Of a stretch of 50,345 nt of DNA, positions 33,957 through 46,337 are shown piece by piece. Made by a program: the position numbers and the translations under genes. The notes under the pieces are model-generated. The model was given only the letters and a program-made list of their open reading frames with translations, did not search any database and had not been told where the DNA came from. Every line of letters starts with the position of its first letter. Position 1 is the first letter of the stretch. The stretch lies in contig JBDSOT010000132.1 of the NCBI GenBank assembly GCA_039914705.1, positions 1 through 50,345 of the forward strand, given 5' to 3'. This DNA comes from JBDSTW01 sp039914705 (GTDB lineage: Bacteria; Pseudomonadota; Gammaproteobacteria; SURF-13).

Positions 33957-36050
33957 TCAAGCCTCGACTGTTTCCTCAACGGCCTTGATGCTCAAGCGGA
34001 TACGGCCCTGCTTGTCGATCTCCAATACCTTGACCTTTACCAGTTCGCCTTCCTTAAGCTTGTCGCTGACGTTCTCGACGCGCTCATTGGAGATTTGCGA
34101 GATATGCACGAGGCCGTCCTTGCCCGGCAAGATGGTGACAAAGGCACCAAAGTCCATCAGCTTTGCCACGCGGCCTTCGTATATCTTGCCGACCTCGACG
34201 TCCGCAGTAATCTGCTCAATGCGGCGGCGTGCCTCGAGGCTCGCAGCATTGTCTACGGAGGCGATCTTCACGGTGCCGTCATCGGTGATGTCGATGGTGG
34301 CACCGGTCTCTTCGGTAATGGCGCGGATGGTCACGCCGCCCTTGCCGATAATGTCGCGAATCTTGTCCGGGTTGACCTTGAAGGTGACAATGCGCGGCGC
34401 GAAGTCCGACATCTGGCTGCGCGGTGCGGCGATGGCTTGATTCATGATACCGAGAATATGTAAACGCCCTTCTTTGGCCTGGCTCAATGCGGCAGCCATG
34501 ATCTCTTGCGTGATGCCGTCGATCTTGATGTCCATCTGGAGGGCGGTAACACCTTGCGCGGTGCCGGCGACCTTAAAATCCATGTCGCCGAGATGATCTT
34601 CATCACCCAGAATATCGCTGAGTACGGCAAAGCGATCCTGATCTTTAATAAGGCCCATGGCGATACCCGCCACCGGTGCCTTCAACGGAACGCCTGCATC
34701 CATCATGGACAAGCTGCTACCGCACACGCTGGCCATGGAACTGGAACCGTTCGATTCGGTGATCTCGGAGACCACGCGCACGACATAGGGAAATTCATCC
34801 ATGGTCGGCATGACGGCCAATAAGCCGCGCTTTGCCAGACGCCCATGGCCGATCTCGCGCCGCTTGGGACTGCCGACCATGCCGGTTTCGCCGACGCAGG
34901 ACGGTGGAAAATTATAATGCAGCATAAACGGATCTTTACGCTCGCCTTCAATGGCGTCGATAAGCTGCGCGTCACGCCCGGTGCCTAATGTGGTAACGAC
35001 CAATGCCTGGGTCTCGCCACGCGTAAACAGTGCGGAGCCGTGGGTACGCGGCAGCACGCCGGTGCGTATGGTAACGGGACGCACGGTGCGTGTATCGCGT
35101 CCATCAATGCGTGGCTTGCCGGATAAAATCTGCCCGCGCACGATCTTTTTCTCCAGGCTTTCGATGGCACCTTTCACTTCTTCAACGCCATATGCGCCAC
35201 CCTCTGGGGCCAGCTTGGCGAGAATGTCTGCGCGTACCTGAGTCATGCGATTCTGGCGCGCCAGTTTCTCGCGAATCTCGTAGGCCTCGGTTATGGTGTC
35301 TTTTCCGGCTGACTCAAGCGCAGCCTCCAAAGCCTTATTTTTTTCGGCTGGCTGCCAGCTCCATGGCGTATTGCCCACCTCGGCTGCCAGTTCACGAATG
35401 GCCTTGATAGCGACCTGCATTTGCTCATGGCCAAACATCACCGCACCCAACATGATCTCTTCAGCCAATTGTTTAGCCTCGGACTCCACCATCAACACCG
35501 CGTTTTCGGTGCCCGCGACAACCAGATCGAGATCGGAATCCAGCAACTGACCGCGCACCGGATTAAGCAGATATTTTCCTTCACGATAACCGACACGCGC
35601 CGCGCCAATCGGGCCGTTAAATGGCAATCCGGAAAGCGACACCGCAGCCGAGGCACCCAGCATGGCGGCTATATCGGGATCGATCTCGGCGTCCAGAGAA
35701 ACCACCGTAGCGATGACTTGAACTTCGTTCGTAAAACCTTTGGGAAACAGAGGGCGTAGCGGGCGATCGATTAGACGTGAGGTCAACGTTTCTTTTTCAC
35801 TGGGACGGCCTTCGCGTTTAAAGAAGCCGCCGGGAATCTTGCCTGCGGAATACGTGCGTTCCTGATAATTGACGGTAAGCGGAAAAAAGTCCCGGCCTTC
35901 GACAACTTTTTTGATACCGACTGCGGTCACCATCACCACGGTGTCGCCCATGCTGACCATGACTGCGGCGGAGGCCTGACGGGCAATCTCGCCGGTTTCA
36001 ATCGTTACCGTGTGGTCGCCGTACTGAAAAACTTTTTTGATAGGGGTCAC
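33957..36050 (-). CDS. pnp: Polyribonucleotide nucleotidyltransferase (PNPase)
   Basis: 3'-5' phosphorolytic exoribonuclease of the RNA degradosome. The 697-residue product starts with GTG (VTPIKKVFQYGDHTVTIETG) seven bases after AAGGA; a TTG eight codons upstream is less likely. Two RNase PH domains (GGFFKREGRPSEKE, DLVVAGTENAVLMVESEAK, then RTHGSALFTRGETQAL, VCGSSLSMMDAG), KH domain (DIIGKGGVTIRAITEETGA) and S1 domain (GKIYEGRVAKLMDFGAFV) are in the family order. It is the last gene of the operon. Confidence 0.98.
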   Translation of the reverse strand: MTPIKKVFQYGDHTVTIETGEIARQASAAVMVSMGDTVVMVTAVGIKKVVEGRDFFPLTVNYQERTYSAGKIPGGFFKREGRPSEKETLTSRLIDRPLRPLFPKGFTNEVQVIATVVSLDAEIDPDIAAMLGASAAVSLSGLPFNGPIGAARVGYREGKYLLNPVRGQLLDSDLDLVVAGTENAVLMVESEAKQLAEEIMLGAVMFGHEQMQVAIKAIRELAAEVGNTPWSWQPAEKNKALEAALESAGKDTITEAYEIREKLARQNRMTQVRADILAKLAPEGGAYGVEEVKGAIESLEKKIVRGQILSGKPRIDGRDTRTVRPVTIRTGVLPRTHGSALFTRGETQALVVTTLGTGRDAQLIDAIEGERKDPFMLHYNFPPSCVGETGMVGSPKRREIGHGRLAKRGLLAVMPTMDEFPYVVRVVSEITESNGSSSMASVCGSSLSMMDAGVPLKAPVAGIAMGLIKDQDRFAVLSDILGDEDHLGDMDFKVAGTAQGVTALQMDIKIDGITQEIMAAALSQAKEGRLHILGIMNQAIAAPRSQMSDFAPRIVTFKVNPDKIRDIIGKGGVTIRAITEETGATIDITDDGTVKIASVDNAASLEARRRIEQITADVEVGKIYEGRVAKLMDFGAFVTILPGKDGLVHISQISNERVENVSDKLKEGELVKVKVLEIDKQGRIRLSIKAVEETVEA

Positions 36051-36180
36051 GTCCTGTTCCTTAAGAGTTAGCAATAGCTATGGAGGTATACGGCAGGAAA
36101 CAACCGGGATTCATTGACTCATTTGGATTTTACGACTACGGCTTGCGTCAATTACCTTAAATCGTCTTATTTACGCCCAT

Positions 36181-36450
36181 TTATTTACGCAGGCCAAGAC
36201 GCGCGATCAAATTGCGATAACCTTCAACATTTTTCTTCTTAAAATAGTCTAGCAATTTGCGACGTTGACTCACCATGCGCAACAAGCCCTGGCGGGAGTG
36301 ATGATCGTGGGTATGCGTCTTGAAGTGGCTGGATAATTGTTCGATATGCGCCGAGAGCAGCGCAACTTGTACCTCGGGCGATCCGGTATCCGTGGCCGAG
36401 CGCTGATAATCTTTAACAACCTGGCCTTTTTGTTCGGCGTTGAACGGCAT
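36181..36450 (-). CDS. rpsO: 30S ribosomal protein S15
   Basis: 89-residue primary 16S rRNA-binding protein, MPFNAEQKGQVVKDYQRSAT start, with GSPEVQVALLSAHIEQLSSH and HSRQGLLRMVSQRRKLLDYL-like core; ends LIARLGLRK. Length equals E. coli S15. It lies between truB and pnp as in E. coli, where S15 represses its own mRNA by a pseudoknot. The 130-base gap to pnp is not further annotated. Confidence 0.99.
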   Translation of the reverse strand: MPFNAEQKGQVVKDYQRSATDTGSPEVQVALLSAHIEQLSSHFKTHTHDHHSRQGLLRMVSQRRKLLDYFKKKNVEGYRNLIARLGLRK

Positions 36451-36669
36451 GACTCACTCCTGACTGCGCAATCGGATAAAAAACATATTTTAAATGAAAC
36501 GGCAAAAGATTGGAAGGCGAGGCGCCGCTGTTCGGCCACCGAGCGCCACGCCAGCGATGGCGGGGCCGTATTTCAAGCGGAGCAGGAAGCTCAGCGAAAA
36601 ACTATCTACTTATATTAGGTTCATCGTTCGGGACCTACTGATTTGCCCTCCCCACCATCAAGCAGAAAC

Positions 36670-37584
36670 TCAACCGCTATGCAGCAGGCGTTTGGGTGCC
36701 ACCCGGCCGTCCTGTAACACCTCCCCCAAGCCCAGAAAACGTCCTTCGGGCGCATATAATTTAACCCAGCCGGAGCCGGGATTGCCGGCCACTGACACGA
36801 CTTGTCCCTGACAAAGATAATGGGCCGCGTCATCCGTTAAATTAACCTCCGGCCAATCTGCCAAGGCTACTTGCATGGGCATAAGCACAGCATCCAACTG
36901 CGTCATACCACTGGCTGCCAGAACGTTTAAGCGGTCAGAGCTTACCATCTCCGACTCCTGAAAATCCCCGAGGCCAATCCTACGCAAGGCCTGCAGGTGT
37001 GCGCCGCAGCCCAAGGTCTCACCGATATCCTCCGCCAGCGTGCGGATATAGGTGCCTTTGGAACAATGCACCTCAATCTCGACCAGATCCTCGCTGTGAT
37101 TGAGCAGCAGGAGCTTGTGAATAGTCACGCGCCGTGCCTGCCGCTCCACGCTGATCCCACGACGGGCAAGTTTATAAAGTGGCTGGCCCTGCTGTTTGAT
37201 AGCCGAGAACATCGGCGGTACCTGCTCGATCTCACCGGTGAAACGGGCGAGCACTTCCTTGAGGCGTTCGCGCGAAATCAAACCAACCGGCCGAACCTCA
37301 AGAATATCGCCTTCCGTGTCGCCGGTACGGGTAGTAATGCCCAGTTTGCACAGCGCGCGATAACGTTTGTCGGTATCGAGCAGAAATCCGGCAATCTTGG
37401 TGGCCTCGCCCAGACAAATCGGCAATAAGCCGCTGGCAAACGGGTCGAGGCTACCGGTGTGGCCGGCCTTGCGTGCTTGAAAAAGACGTTTGACGATCTG
37501 CAAGGCGGCGTTCGAGGTGATGTTCACCGGCTTATCGAGCAGCAGAATGCCGTGCACGTCCCTGCCCTTTGGGGGAGATTTCAC
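36670..37584 (-). CDS. truB: tRNA pseudouridine-55 synthase TruB
   Basis: Converts U55 in the tRNA T-loop to pseudouridine. The 304-residue product starts MKSPPKGRDVHGILLLDKPV and shows the catalytic motif AGHTGSLDPFASGLLPICLG (Asp), KRYRALCKLG, GEIEQVPPMFSAIKQQG and CSKGTYIRTLAEDIG. A C-terminal PUA-like part (about 245-304) follows. rbfA ends nine bases upstream. Confidence 0.97.
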   Translation of the reverse strand: MKSPPKGRDVHGILLLDKPVNITSNAALQIVKRLFQARKAGHTGSLDPFASGLLPICLGEATKIAGFLLDTDKRYRALCKLGITTRTGDTEGDILEVRPVGLISRERLKEVLARFTGEIEQVPPMFSAIKQQGQPLYKLARRGISVERQARRVTIHKLLLLNHSEDLVEIEVHCSKGTYIRTLAEDIGETLGCGAHLQALRRIGLGDFQESEMVSSDRLNVLAASGMTQLDAVLMPMQVALADWPEVNLTDDAAHYLCQGQVVSVAGNPGSGWVKLYAPEGRFLGLGEVLQDGRVAPKRLLHSG

Positions 37585-37593
37585 GCGCCTGAA

Positions 37594-37974
37594 CTATTGC
37601 TTATCAGTATCTGCATTATGATCTTGATCTGATCTGACGGCCGCGTTGATCAGTGCCGACAAATTCGCACCGTGCTCCACGGTAGGGTCGTAGATAAAGC
37701 GCAGTTGCGGGATGACTCTCATCAAGGTGCGCCGCGCCAACTCATGACGCAGAAATCCTGCCGCGCCGTTTAATATCTTTATGCTGTTGACGGCATCCTG
37801 CTTATTATCCAGCACGGTGATAAAGACCTTCGCGTGTGCCATATCCTTCGACAACTTGACTGCGGAGACCGTGACCATGCCGACTCGGGGGTCGCTAACC
37901 TGTTGCTGGATTAACTGGGCCAGCTCGCGCTGAATCTGGTCGCCCATGCGTTGCGTGCGGCTGAATTCTTTCAT
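37594..37974 (-). CDS. rbfA: 30S ribosome-binding factor RbfA
   Basis: 126-residue KH-fold factor that matures the 16S 5' end and is needed for cold growth. It starts MKEFSRTQRMGDQIQRELAQ and contains DPRVGMVTVSAVKLSKDMAHAKVFITVL and LRHELARRTLMRVIPQLRFIYDPTVEHG. It sits between infB and truB, in the standard order. Confidence 0.97.
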   Translation of the reverse strand: MKEFSRTQRMGDQIQRELAQLIQQQVSDPRVGMVTVSAVKLSKDMAHAKVFITVLDNKQDAVNSIKILNGAAGFLRHELARRTLMRVIPQLRFIYDPTVEHGANLSALINAAVRSDQDHNADTDKQ

Positions 37975-38045
37975 AGTAAAAACAAATCCGACGCTAGTGC
38001 CTTTAGTCTGTTTTATATCTTGAGTCTTTGCTCTTGTAGCTGCCT

Positions 38046-40574
38046 TTAAAGTTTACGGGTTACCTGCACCTTCTCGTAAACCTCGATCTGATCGCCGGGC
38101 GTTACATCGGTGTAATTTTTCACGCCGATACCGCACTCGGTACCTGCCCGAACCTCGTTCACGTCATCCTTAAAGCGACGCAGAGATTCCAGCTCGCCCT
38201 CGAAGACCACGACATTATTGCGCAACACACGGATCGGATTATTGCGCCGCACTACACCCTCAACCACACGACAACCGGCAATCGCGCCGATCTTGGTGGA
38301 CTTGAACACATCGTGAACCTCGGCGAGGCCGATGATCTGTTCCTTGAACTCGGGCGAGAGCATGCCGGTCATGGCGGCGCGTACCTCGTCGATGACGTTA
38401 TAGATGATGCTGTAATAGCGCAGATCGACACCTTCCTCGGCGATCAGGCGGCGCGCAGAGGCATCGGCGCGGGCGTTAAAACCAATCAGGATGGCGCCCG
38501 AGGCCACGGCGAGATTGACATCCGATTCGTTGATGCCACCCACACCGCTTGCCAGTATGCGAACCTTTACTTCATCCGTGGAAAGTTTATATAACGCATC
38601 CCGCAAGGCCTCGGCAGAACCCTGCACATCGGCCTTGATAACCAGGTTGAGCGTGCTGATCTTGCCCTCTTCGAGCTGAGTAAATACATCTTCAAGCTTG
38701 GTGACTTGCTGACGCGCCAGTTTGACGTCGCGGAATTTACCCTGGCGGAACAGTGCAATCTCGCGTGCCTTGCGTTCGTCACTGACTACGACAACCTCAT
38801 CGCCTGCATTGGGCGTACCTGACAGACCCAGCACCATTACCGGCATGGACGGATTACCCTCGTTAATATTTCTGCCGTTCTCATCGAGCAACGCACGCAC
38901 GCGTCCAAATTCATGCCCGGCCAGCAGCATATCGCCACGACGCAGCGTGCCGTTTTGTACCAGCACGGTCGCTACCGGGCCGCGCCCTTTGTCGAGACTG
39001 GATTCGATAACGACGCCGGTCGCCGGACTCTCCTTCACGGCCGTCAGTTCCAACACCTCAGCCTGCACCAAGATGGAATCGAGCAGGCTGTCAATGCCCA
39101 CGCCGGTCTTGGCGGAGACGTGCACAAAAATAGTGTCGCCGCCCCATTCCTCGGGAACTACTTCGTGCTTCACCAGTTCCTGTCTGACGCGCTCCGGATC
39201 GGCATCGGGTTTGTCGATTTTATTCACTGCGACAAGGATGGGTACATTGGCTGCCTTGGCGTGTTGAATGGCCTCAATGGTCTGCGGCATGACGCCGTCA
39301 TCCGCAGCCACCACGAGAACGACGATATCCGTAACCTTGGCACCGCGTGCGCGCATTGCGGTGAAGGCTGCATGGCCCGGCGTATCAAGGAAGCTGATCA
39401 TGCCCCGATTAGTTTCCACGTGATAGGCACCGATATGCTGGGTAATACCACCCGCCTCGCCGGTAGCAACCTTGGTGCGGCGTATGTAATCGAGCAGCGA
39501 GGTCTTGCCATGATCGACGTGACCCATGATGGTAACGACCGGCGGACGCACCACTTTATCGCCAACGATTGCACCACCCAGATTCAGCGCGGCCTCCAGG
39601 GCATTTTCCTCCAGCACCTTGGCAACATGTCCCATCTCTTCGACCACCACCATGGCGGTCTCACGGTCAATAACCTGATTGATGGTGACCATGCTGCCCA
39701 TTTTCATCATGATCTTGATGACCTCGGCGGCCTTCACCGACATCTTCTGGGCGAGTTCGGTAACGGTAATTGTTTCGGGCAGACTGACCTCACGCACCAC
39801 GGCCGCAGTCGGCCGTTCAAAACCGTGCTTTCCGGTACTGGCAACGGCCAGCGTTCGGCCCTTGGACTTTTTCTTGCGCCGCCCTGACATATCGGTAGCG
39901 ACGTGCAGTTCCTGGCGCCCGTACTTGGTGCCTGCCTCATCCTTGCCACCACGCCACTTGGGTTTTTTATCGTTCTTGTCGGGGAGCGGTGCCGCAACCG
40001 GCTTGGTTTGCTCTTTTCCCGCAGAGGGTGCGGGGCGCGCCGCTTTCTTGAGTTTGTCTTCCTGCTCGGCCTTGAGTTTCGCTTCCTGCTCAAGCTTCAA
40101 GCGGGCCTCTTCTTCCTGCCTTACGGCTTCGGCCTTTTGTTGAGCTTCAACTTGCTGCTTGAGAGTCTCGCCCTCACTCAAGGCCCGTTCGCTGGCCTCA
40201 ATACGCTGCTTTTCTGCGGACTCTACCTCTACACGCTCCATCTCATCGGCAATCACGGCGCTGCGTTTAACGTAGGTGTGCTTTTTACGCACCTCGACAT
40301 TAACAGTCTTGGCAGTTTTCCCCTGAGTGCCCGACTGTCTCAGTGCGCTGACGGTTTTGCGCTTGAGCGTGATCTTGCGCGGTTCGGCTATCCCCGCCTC
40401 TTTGCCTTCGCCCTGATCGCGCCGCAGATAACCGAGCAATTGCAGTTTTTCATTATCGCTGATCGTCTCATCGGCATCCTTGGTCGGCAGACCGGCCTGT
40501 CCCAACTGCGCGAGCAGGTGATCGACCGGAATACCGACGACATCGGCAAATTGCTTAATAGTGACATCAGACAT
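38046..40574 (-). CDS. infB: Translation initiation factor IF-2
   Basis: GTPase that places initiator tRNA on the 30S subunit. The 842-residue product starts MSDVTIKQFADVVGIPVDHL, an IF2_N module, followed by a long charged Lys/Glu/Ala linker (about 70-280). A second IF2_N-like part (VTVTELAQKMSVKAAEVIKIM) leads to the G domain: IMGHVDHGKTSLLDYI, DTPGHAAF, NKIDKPDADPERV. C-terminal domains end VRRNNPIRVLRNN... DQIEVYEKV. Internal starts giving IF2 short forms are possible but not assigned. Confidence 0.98.
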   Translation of the reverse strand: MSDVTIKQFADVVGIPVDHLLAQLGQAGLPTKDADETISDNEKLQLLGYLRRDQGEGKEAGIAEPRKITLKRKTVSALRQSGTQGKTAKTVNVEVRKKHTYVKRSAVIADEMERVEVESAEKQRIEASERALSEGETLKQQVEAQQKAEAVRQEEEARLKLEQEAKLKAEQEDKLKKAARPAPSAGKEQTKPVAAPLPDKNDKKPKWRGGKDEAGTKYGRQELHVATDMSGRRKKKSKGRTLAVASTGKHGFERPTAAVVREVSLPETITVTELAQKMSVKAAEVIKIMMKMGSMVTINQVIDRETAMVVVEEMGHVAKVLEENALEAALNLGGAIVGDKVVRPPVVTIMGHVDHGKTSLLDYIRRTKVATGEAGGITQHIGAYHVETNRGMISFLDTPGHAAFTAMRARGAKVTDIVVLVVAADDGVMPQTIEAIQHAKAANVPILVAVNKIDKPDADPERVRQELVKHEVVPEEWGGDTIFVHVSAKTGVGIDSLLDSILVQAEVLELTAVKESPATGVVIESSLDKGRGPVATVLVQNGTLRRGDMLLAGHEFGRVRALLDENGRNINEGNPSMPVMVLGLSGTPNAGDEVVVVSDERKAREIALFRQGKFRDVKLARQQVTKLEDVFTQLEEGKISTLNLVIKADVQGSAEALRDALYKLSTDEVKVRILASGVGGINESDVNLAVASGAILIGFNARADASARRLIAEEGVDLRYYSIIYNVIDEVRAAMTGMLSPEFKEQIIGLAEVHDVFKSTKIGAIAGCRVVEGVVRRNNPIRVLRNNVVVFEGELESLRRFKDDVNEVRAGTECGIGVKNYTDVTPGDQIEVYEKVQVTRKL

Positions 40575-40699
40575 GCATAAACCTCTGAACGATGGCTTTC
40601 ATTCGGGGCCATCCGCCCTTTTCAAATAGCGCTACTGCGTCCGCACCAACTAACAACTCCAGCGGCTAAATTCATAATCCGTTACGGCTTTACCGGGTA

Positions 40700-42202
40700 T
40701 CACTTAGCCGCGTGCTCGTTGGCAAACCATGGGGCGCGCGCCGTCATGATGAGTTTACTGGCGCGTTCATTATCCATGCCCTCAATATCGACGAGATCAT
40801 CCACGGCCTGTTCGGCCAGATCTTCCATGGTGATAATGCCGCGGCGCGCCAGCACGGTGGCCAAACCCTCATCCATGCCCTCGATGTCGAGCAATTCCTG
40901 CGAGAGATCCGGCTTGTTCAGCTTCTCTTCCTTGGCGATGGCGCGCGTCAACAATACATCCTTGGCGCGGGTGCGTAATTCCTCGACGAGGTCTTCATCG
41001 AACTCTTCAATGGCAAGCATCTCCTGAATCGGTACATAGGCGACCTCCTCAATGCTCGAAAAACCTTCCTGCGCAAGGATCGCCGCCACATCTTCATCAA
41101 CATCCAACTGTTCACGAAACAGATTTTGCAGCGTCTCGGTCTCGGCCTCGCTCTTTTCCTCGGCCTGCGCCTCTGTCATCACGTTCAATTCCCAGCCGGT
41201 GAGTTGACTGGCCAGGCGCACATTCTGCCCGCCGCGCCCAATGGCCTGCGACAATTGATCTTCGACCACCGCGACATCCATACTGTGCGCCTCTTCGTCG
41301 ACAACGATGGAGATGACCTCGGCGGGCGACATGGCATTGATCACAAATTGTGCCGGGTTTTCATCCCATAGAATAATATCAATGCGCTCACCGGCCAGTT
41401 CACTGGAGACAGCCTGCACGCGTGAGCCACGCATACCGACGCATGCGCCGACCGGGTCGATGCGAGGTTCGTTTGACTTCACGGCGATCTTGGCGCGCAA
41501 CCCAGGGTCGCGCGCGGCGCTCTTGATCTCGATCAAACCTTCACCGACCTCGGGAACCTCAAGCTTGAATAATTCGATAACCAGTTCAGGCGCGGTGCGG
41601 CTGATGAATAATTGCGGGCCGCGTGCCTCGGAACGTATCTCGCGCAGATAACCACGCACGCGATCACCTGTACGCACTGCCTCACGCGGAATCATCTCAT
41701 CGCGGGCGATGAGCGCCTCAGCATTACCGCCCAGGTCCAGAATAATGCTGCCACGCTCGACGCGCTTGATAATGCCCGTGACCAGTTCGCCACGACGATC
41801 TTTGTAAGCCTCGACAACCTGGGCGCGCTCCGCATCACGCACCTTCTGCACGATGACCTGACGCGCGGTCTGTGCGGCGATACGGCCGAAACTGACTGAT
41901 TCCAGAGGCTCCTGAACATACTCACCAACGCTAATGTCGGACTTGATGTCCAGCGCGTCCATTAGCTTAATTTGGCTCTCGGGTAAAAAATCTTCCGCCG
42001 CGTCGCCGACCACTTGCCAACTGCGGAATGTTTGATAGTCGCCGGTCTCGCGATTGATAACCACGCGCACATCGACACCCTCGGCGTGGCGTTTCTTGGT
42101 AGCGGTCGCCAGCGCGGCCTCGATGGCCTCGAAAATAATAGCCTTGCTGACACCCTTCTCATTCGAGACAGCGTCAACCACCAAGAGTATCTCTTTATTC
42201 AT
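40700..42202 (-). CDS. nusA: Transcription termination/antitermination factor NusA
   Basis: RNA polymerase-bound factor for pausing, termination and rRNA antitermination. The 500-residue product starts MNKEILLVVDAVSNEKGVSK (N-terminal domain). It has an S1 domain (VTGIIKRVERGSIILDLGGNAEALI), KH1/KH2 (GACVGMRGSRVQAVSSELAGERIDII, and SQAIGRGGQNVRLASQLTGW) and two acidic C-terminal helix-hairpin-helix repeats (LLDIEGMDEGLATVLARRGI, LVDIEGMDNERASKLIMTAR), as in E. coli. It lies between rimP and infB. Confidence 0.98.
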   Translation of the reverse strand: MNKEILLVVDAVSNEKGVSKAIIFEAIEAALATATKKRHAEGVDVRVVINRETGDYQTFRSWQVVGDAAEDFLPESQIKLMDALDIKSDISVGEYVQEPLESVSFGRIAAQTARQVIVQKVRDAERAQVVEAYKDRRGELVTGIIKRVERGSIILDLGGNAEALIARDEMIPREAVRTGDRVRGYLREIRSEARGPQLFISRTAPELVIELFKLEVPEVGEGLIEIKSAARDPGLRAKIAVKSNEPRIDPVGACVGMRGSRVQAVSSELAGERIDIILWDENPAQFVINAMSPAEVISIVVDEEAHSMDVAVVEDQLSQAIGRGGQNVRLASQLTGWELNVMTEAQAEEKSEAETETLQNLFREQLDVDEDVAAILAQEGFSSIEEVAYVPIQEMLAIEEFDEDLVEELRTRAKDVLLTRAIAKEEKLNKPDLSQELLDIEGMDEGLATVLARRGIITMEDLAEQAVDDLVDIEGMDNERASKLIMTARAPWFANEHAAK

Positions 42203-42251
42203 AACACCACCTCTAATGAACGGCAGTTACAACCAAGCAGCGTTCGCTGTT

Positions 42252-42707
42252 TCATGTGCCAGGCACCAGGCGCGCCTTGTCGATATTATCTAACGGTAGA
42301 CTGATTTCCCTTGCCTCTTCTTTTATTGTCACGTGCTCACCGCTGACGCCAAGCAACAGGCCCGAAAAATTACGCTGGCCGTTAAGCGGCGCATTTAGGC
42401 GCAGCTTGACAGGATGGCCGATAAACTGGGCAAACTGTTGCAGCGTAAATAACGGCCTGTCCAAGCCGGGCGAGGAAATCTCCAGGGCATAGCGGCCCTT
42501 GATCGGATCTTCCACATCCAGTACGCCACTGACCTGATGACTGACGCGCTGGCAATCCTCGGCGCTAATGCCATCGGCGCTGTCGATATAAATCCGTAAC
42601 GTCGAGCCGTGCCCCTGCGAGGCATATTCCACACCGACCAGCTCATAACCTAACGCAGTAACCGCCGGTTCGACCAATTGCCGCAAGTGTAAAGGTGCTT
42701 GACGCAT
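42252..42707 (-). CDS. rimP: Ribosome maturation factor RimP
   Basis: 151-residue factor for 30S maturation, starting MRQAPLHLRQLVEPAVTALG, with YELVGVEYASQGHGSTLRIYID, GISAEDCQRVSHQVSGVLDVEDPI and YALEISSPGLDRPLF. The ATG at 42707 is preferred; the frame is open 13 codons further without family match. It is the first protein gene of the operon, 138 bases after the initiator tRNA. Confidence 0.97.
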   Translation of the reverse strand: MRQAPLHLRQLVEPAVTALGYELVGVEYASQGHGSTLRIYIDSADGISAEDCQRVSHQVSGVLDVEDPIKGRYALEISSPGLDRPLFTLQQFAQFIGHPVKLRLNAPLNGQRNFSGLLLGVSGEHVTIKEEAREISLPLDNIDKARLVPGT

Positions 42708-42845
42708 TCTCAGGCTCCGGAAATAAAAAATGGGCACGAGGCCCACTTCTCAAAACTCACTATAATCATCGTATTATACTAACCGATAAAGGTCAGCTAA
42801 ACGCTATACTGTCTTTGTCCGCTGCCGGACATCGACCTTAATTCC

Positions 42846-42922
42846 TGGTAGCGGGGGCAGGATTTGAACCTGCGACCTTCGGGTTATGAGCCCGACGAGC
42901 TGCCAGACTGCTCCACCCCGCA
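42846..42922 (-). tRNA. Initiator tRNA-fMet (CAT anticodon)
   Basis: 77-base tRNA with encoded CCA heading the rimP-nusA-infB operon, as metY does in E. coli. Three consecutive G-C pairs (GGG/CCC) in the anticodon stem around CTCATAA mark it as the initiator; anticodon CAT at 42886-42888. The acceptor has T at position 1 opposite T at 72, so the first pair is unpaired as required for formylation, but U-U rather than the C-A of E. coli. D-arm and T-arm are normal. Confidence 0.96.
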
Positions 42923-43041
42923 ATAGACTAATAATTGTACGAAAGAACCGCCATCTTTACAAGCAGCCGTAACAAGAACCTCCCGCCAGCCCTGCATTTT
43001 TCACATAGGCGAGGCCGCCTGATTTGTTTAAACTTGCGCGG

Positions 43042-45603
<2,562 letters not shown>

Positions 45604-45772
45604 GCAATCTCCCAATACTCTGGCATTCTATACTCTGGCACAGCACCATTTTGCCTAATGCAGGCGCACTTGTTAAACTGCCCACTAAAGCAATGTTGTT
45701 CCACCCAGCAACATCATACCCGGCGCATGCGACGCCGCCTCTACATCCACTAAAAGACACATCCCGGCACTT

Positions 45773-46333
45773 ATGAAATTTCTGTTCGATTTTTTCCCTA
45801 TTCTGCTTTTTTTTATCGCGTACAAAATGTACGGAATTTATGCGGCAACGATAGTCGCTATAGCTGCATCTTTTGCACAAGTCGGCCTATTCTGGTTCAA
45901 GCATCGACGCTTTGAAACCACCCATCTTATAACGCTGGGCATCATCGTAATCTTCGGTGGGGCGACGCTGCTGCTGCAAGATGAGATGTTCATCAAATGG
46001 AAACCAACGGTATTAAACTGGCTGCTCGGCCTGGGCTTCCTCGGCAGCCAGTTCATCGGCAAGCAAACTATCGCCCAGCGCATGATGGGGAAGAGTATCG
46101 CGCTGCCATTATCCGGCTGGCGAAATCTAAACCTTAGCTGGGCAATCTTCTTCATCGCCATGGGCTTCCTCAATCTTTACGTTGTCTATAATTTCGACAC
46201 TGACACTTGGGTGAACTTCAAGCTGTTCGGCATACTCGGCCTGACCTTTGTTTTCGTTATCGCGCAGGCCTTCTATCTCTCCCGCTATGCGAAACCCATC
46301 AGCGATGCCGCCAGTGATTCGAAAAGCGAGTAA
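45773..46333 (+). CDS. yciB: Inner membrane-spanning protein YciB (septation protein A family)
   Basis: 186-residue protein with five to six spans, start MKFLFDFFPILLFFIAYKMY. Family blocks ATIVAIAASFAQVG, HLITLGIIVIFGGATLLLQDEMFIKWKPTVLNW and GFLNLYVVYNFDTDTWVNFKLFG are clear. It has been linked to cell-envelope maintenance and intracellular septation. yciI follows, and yciB-yciI is also the E. coli order. The 169-base gap after mutS holds a direct ATACTCTGGCA duplication and no gene. Confidence 0.95.
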   Translation: MKFLFDFFPILLFFIAYKMYGIYAATIVAIAASFAQVGLFWFKHRRFETTHLITLGIIVIFGGATLLLQDEMFIKWKPTVLNWLLGLGFLGSQFIGKQTIAQRMMGKSIALPLSGWRNLNLSWAIFFIAMGFLNLYVVYNFDTDTWVNFKLFGILGLTFVFVIAQAFYLSRYAKPISDAASDSKSE

Positions 46334-46337
46334 AGCC

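Noticed and set aside
38913..39887. 324-residue His-rich plus-strand frame
   Set aside because: Antisense shadow of infB.
45614..45645. Direct repeat ATACTCTGGCA after mutS
   Set aside because: Only two short copies; no sign of a CRISPR or mobile element.
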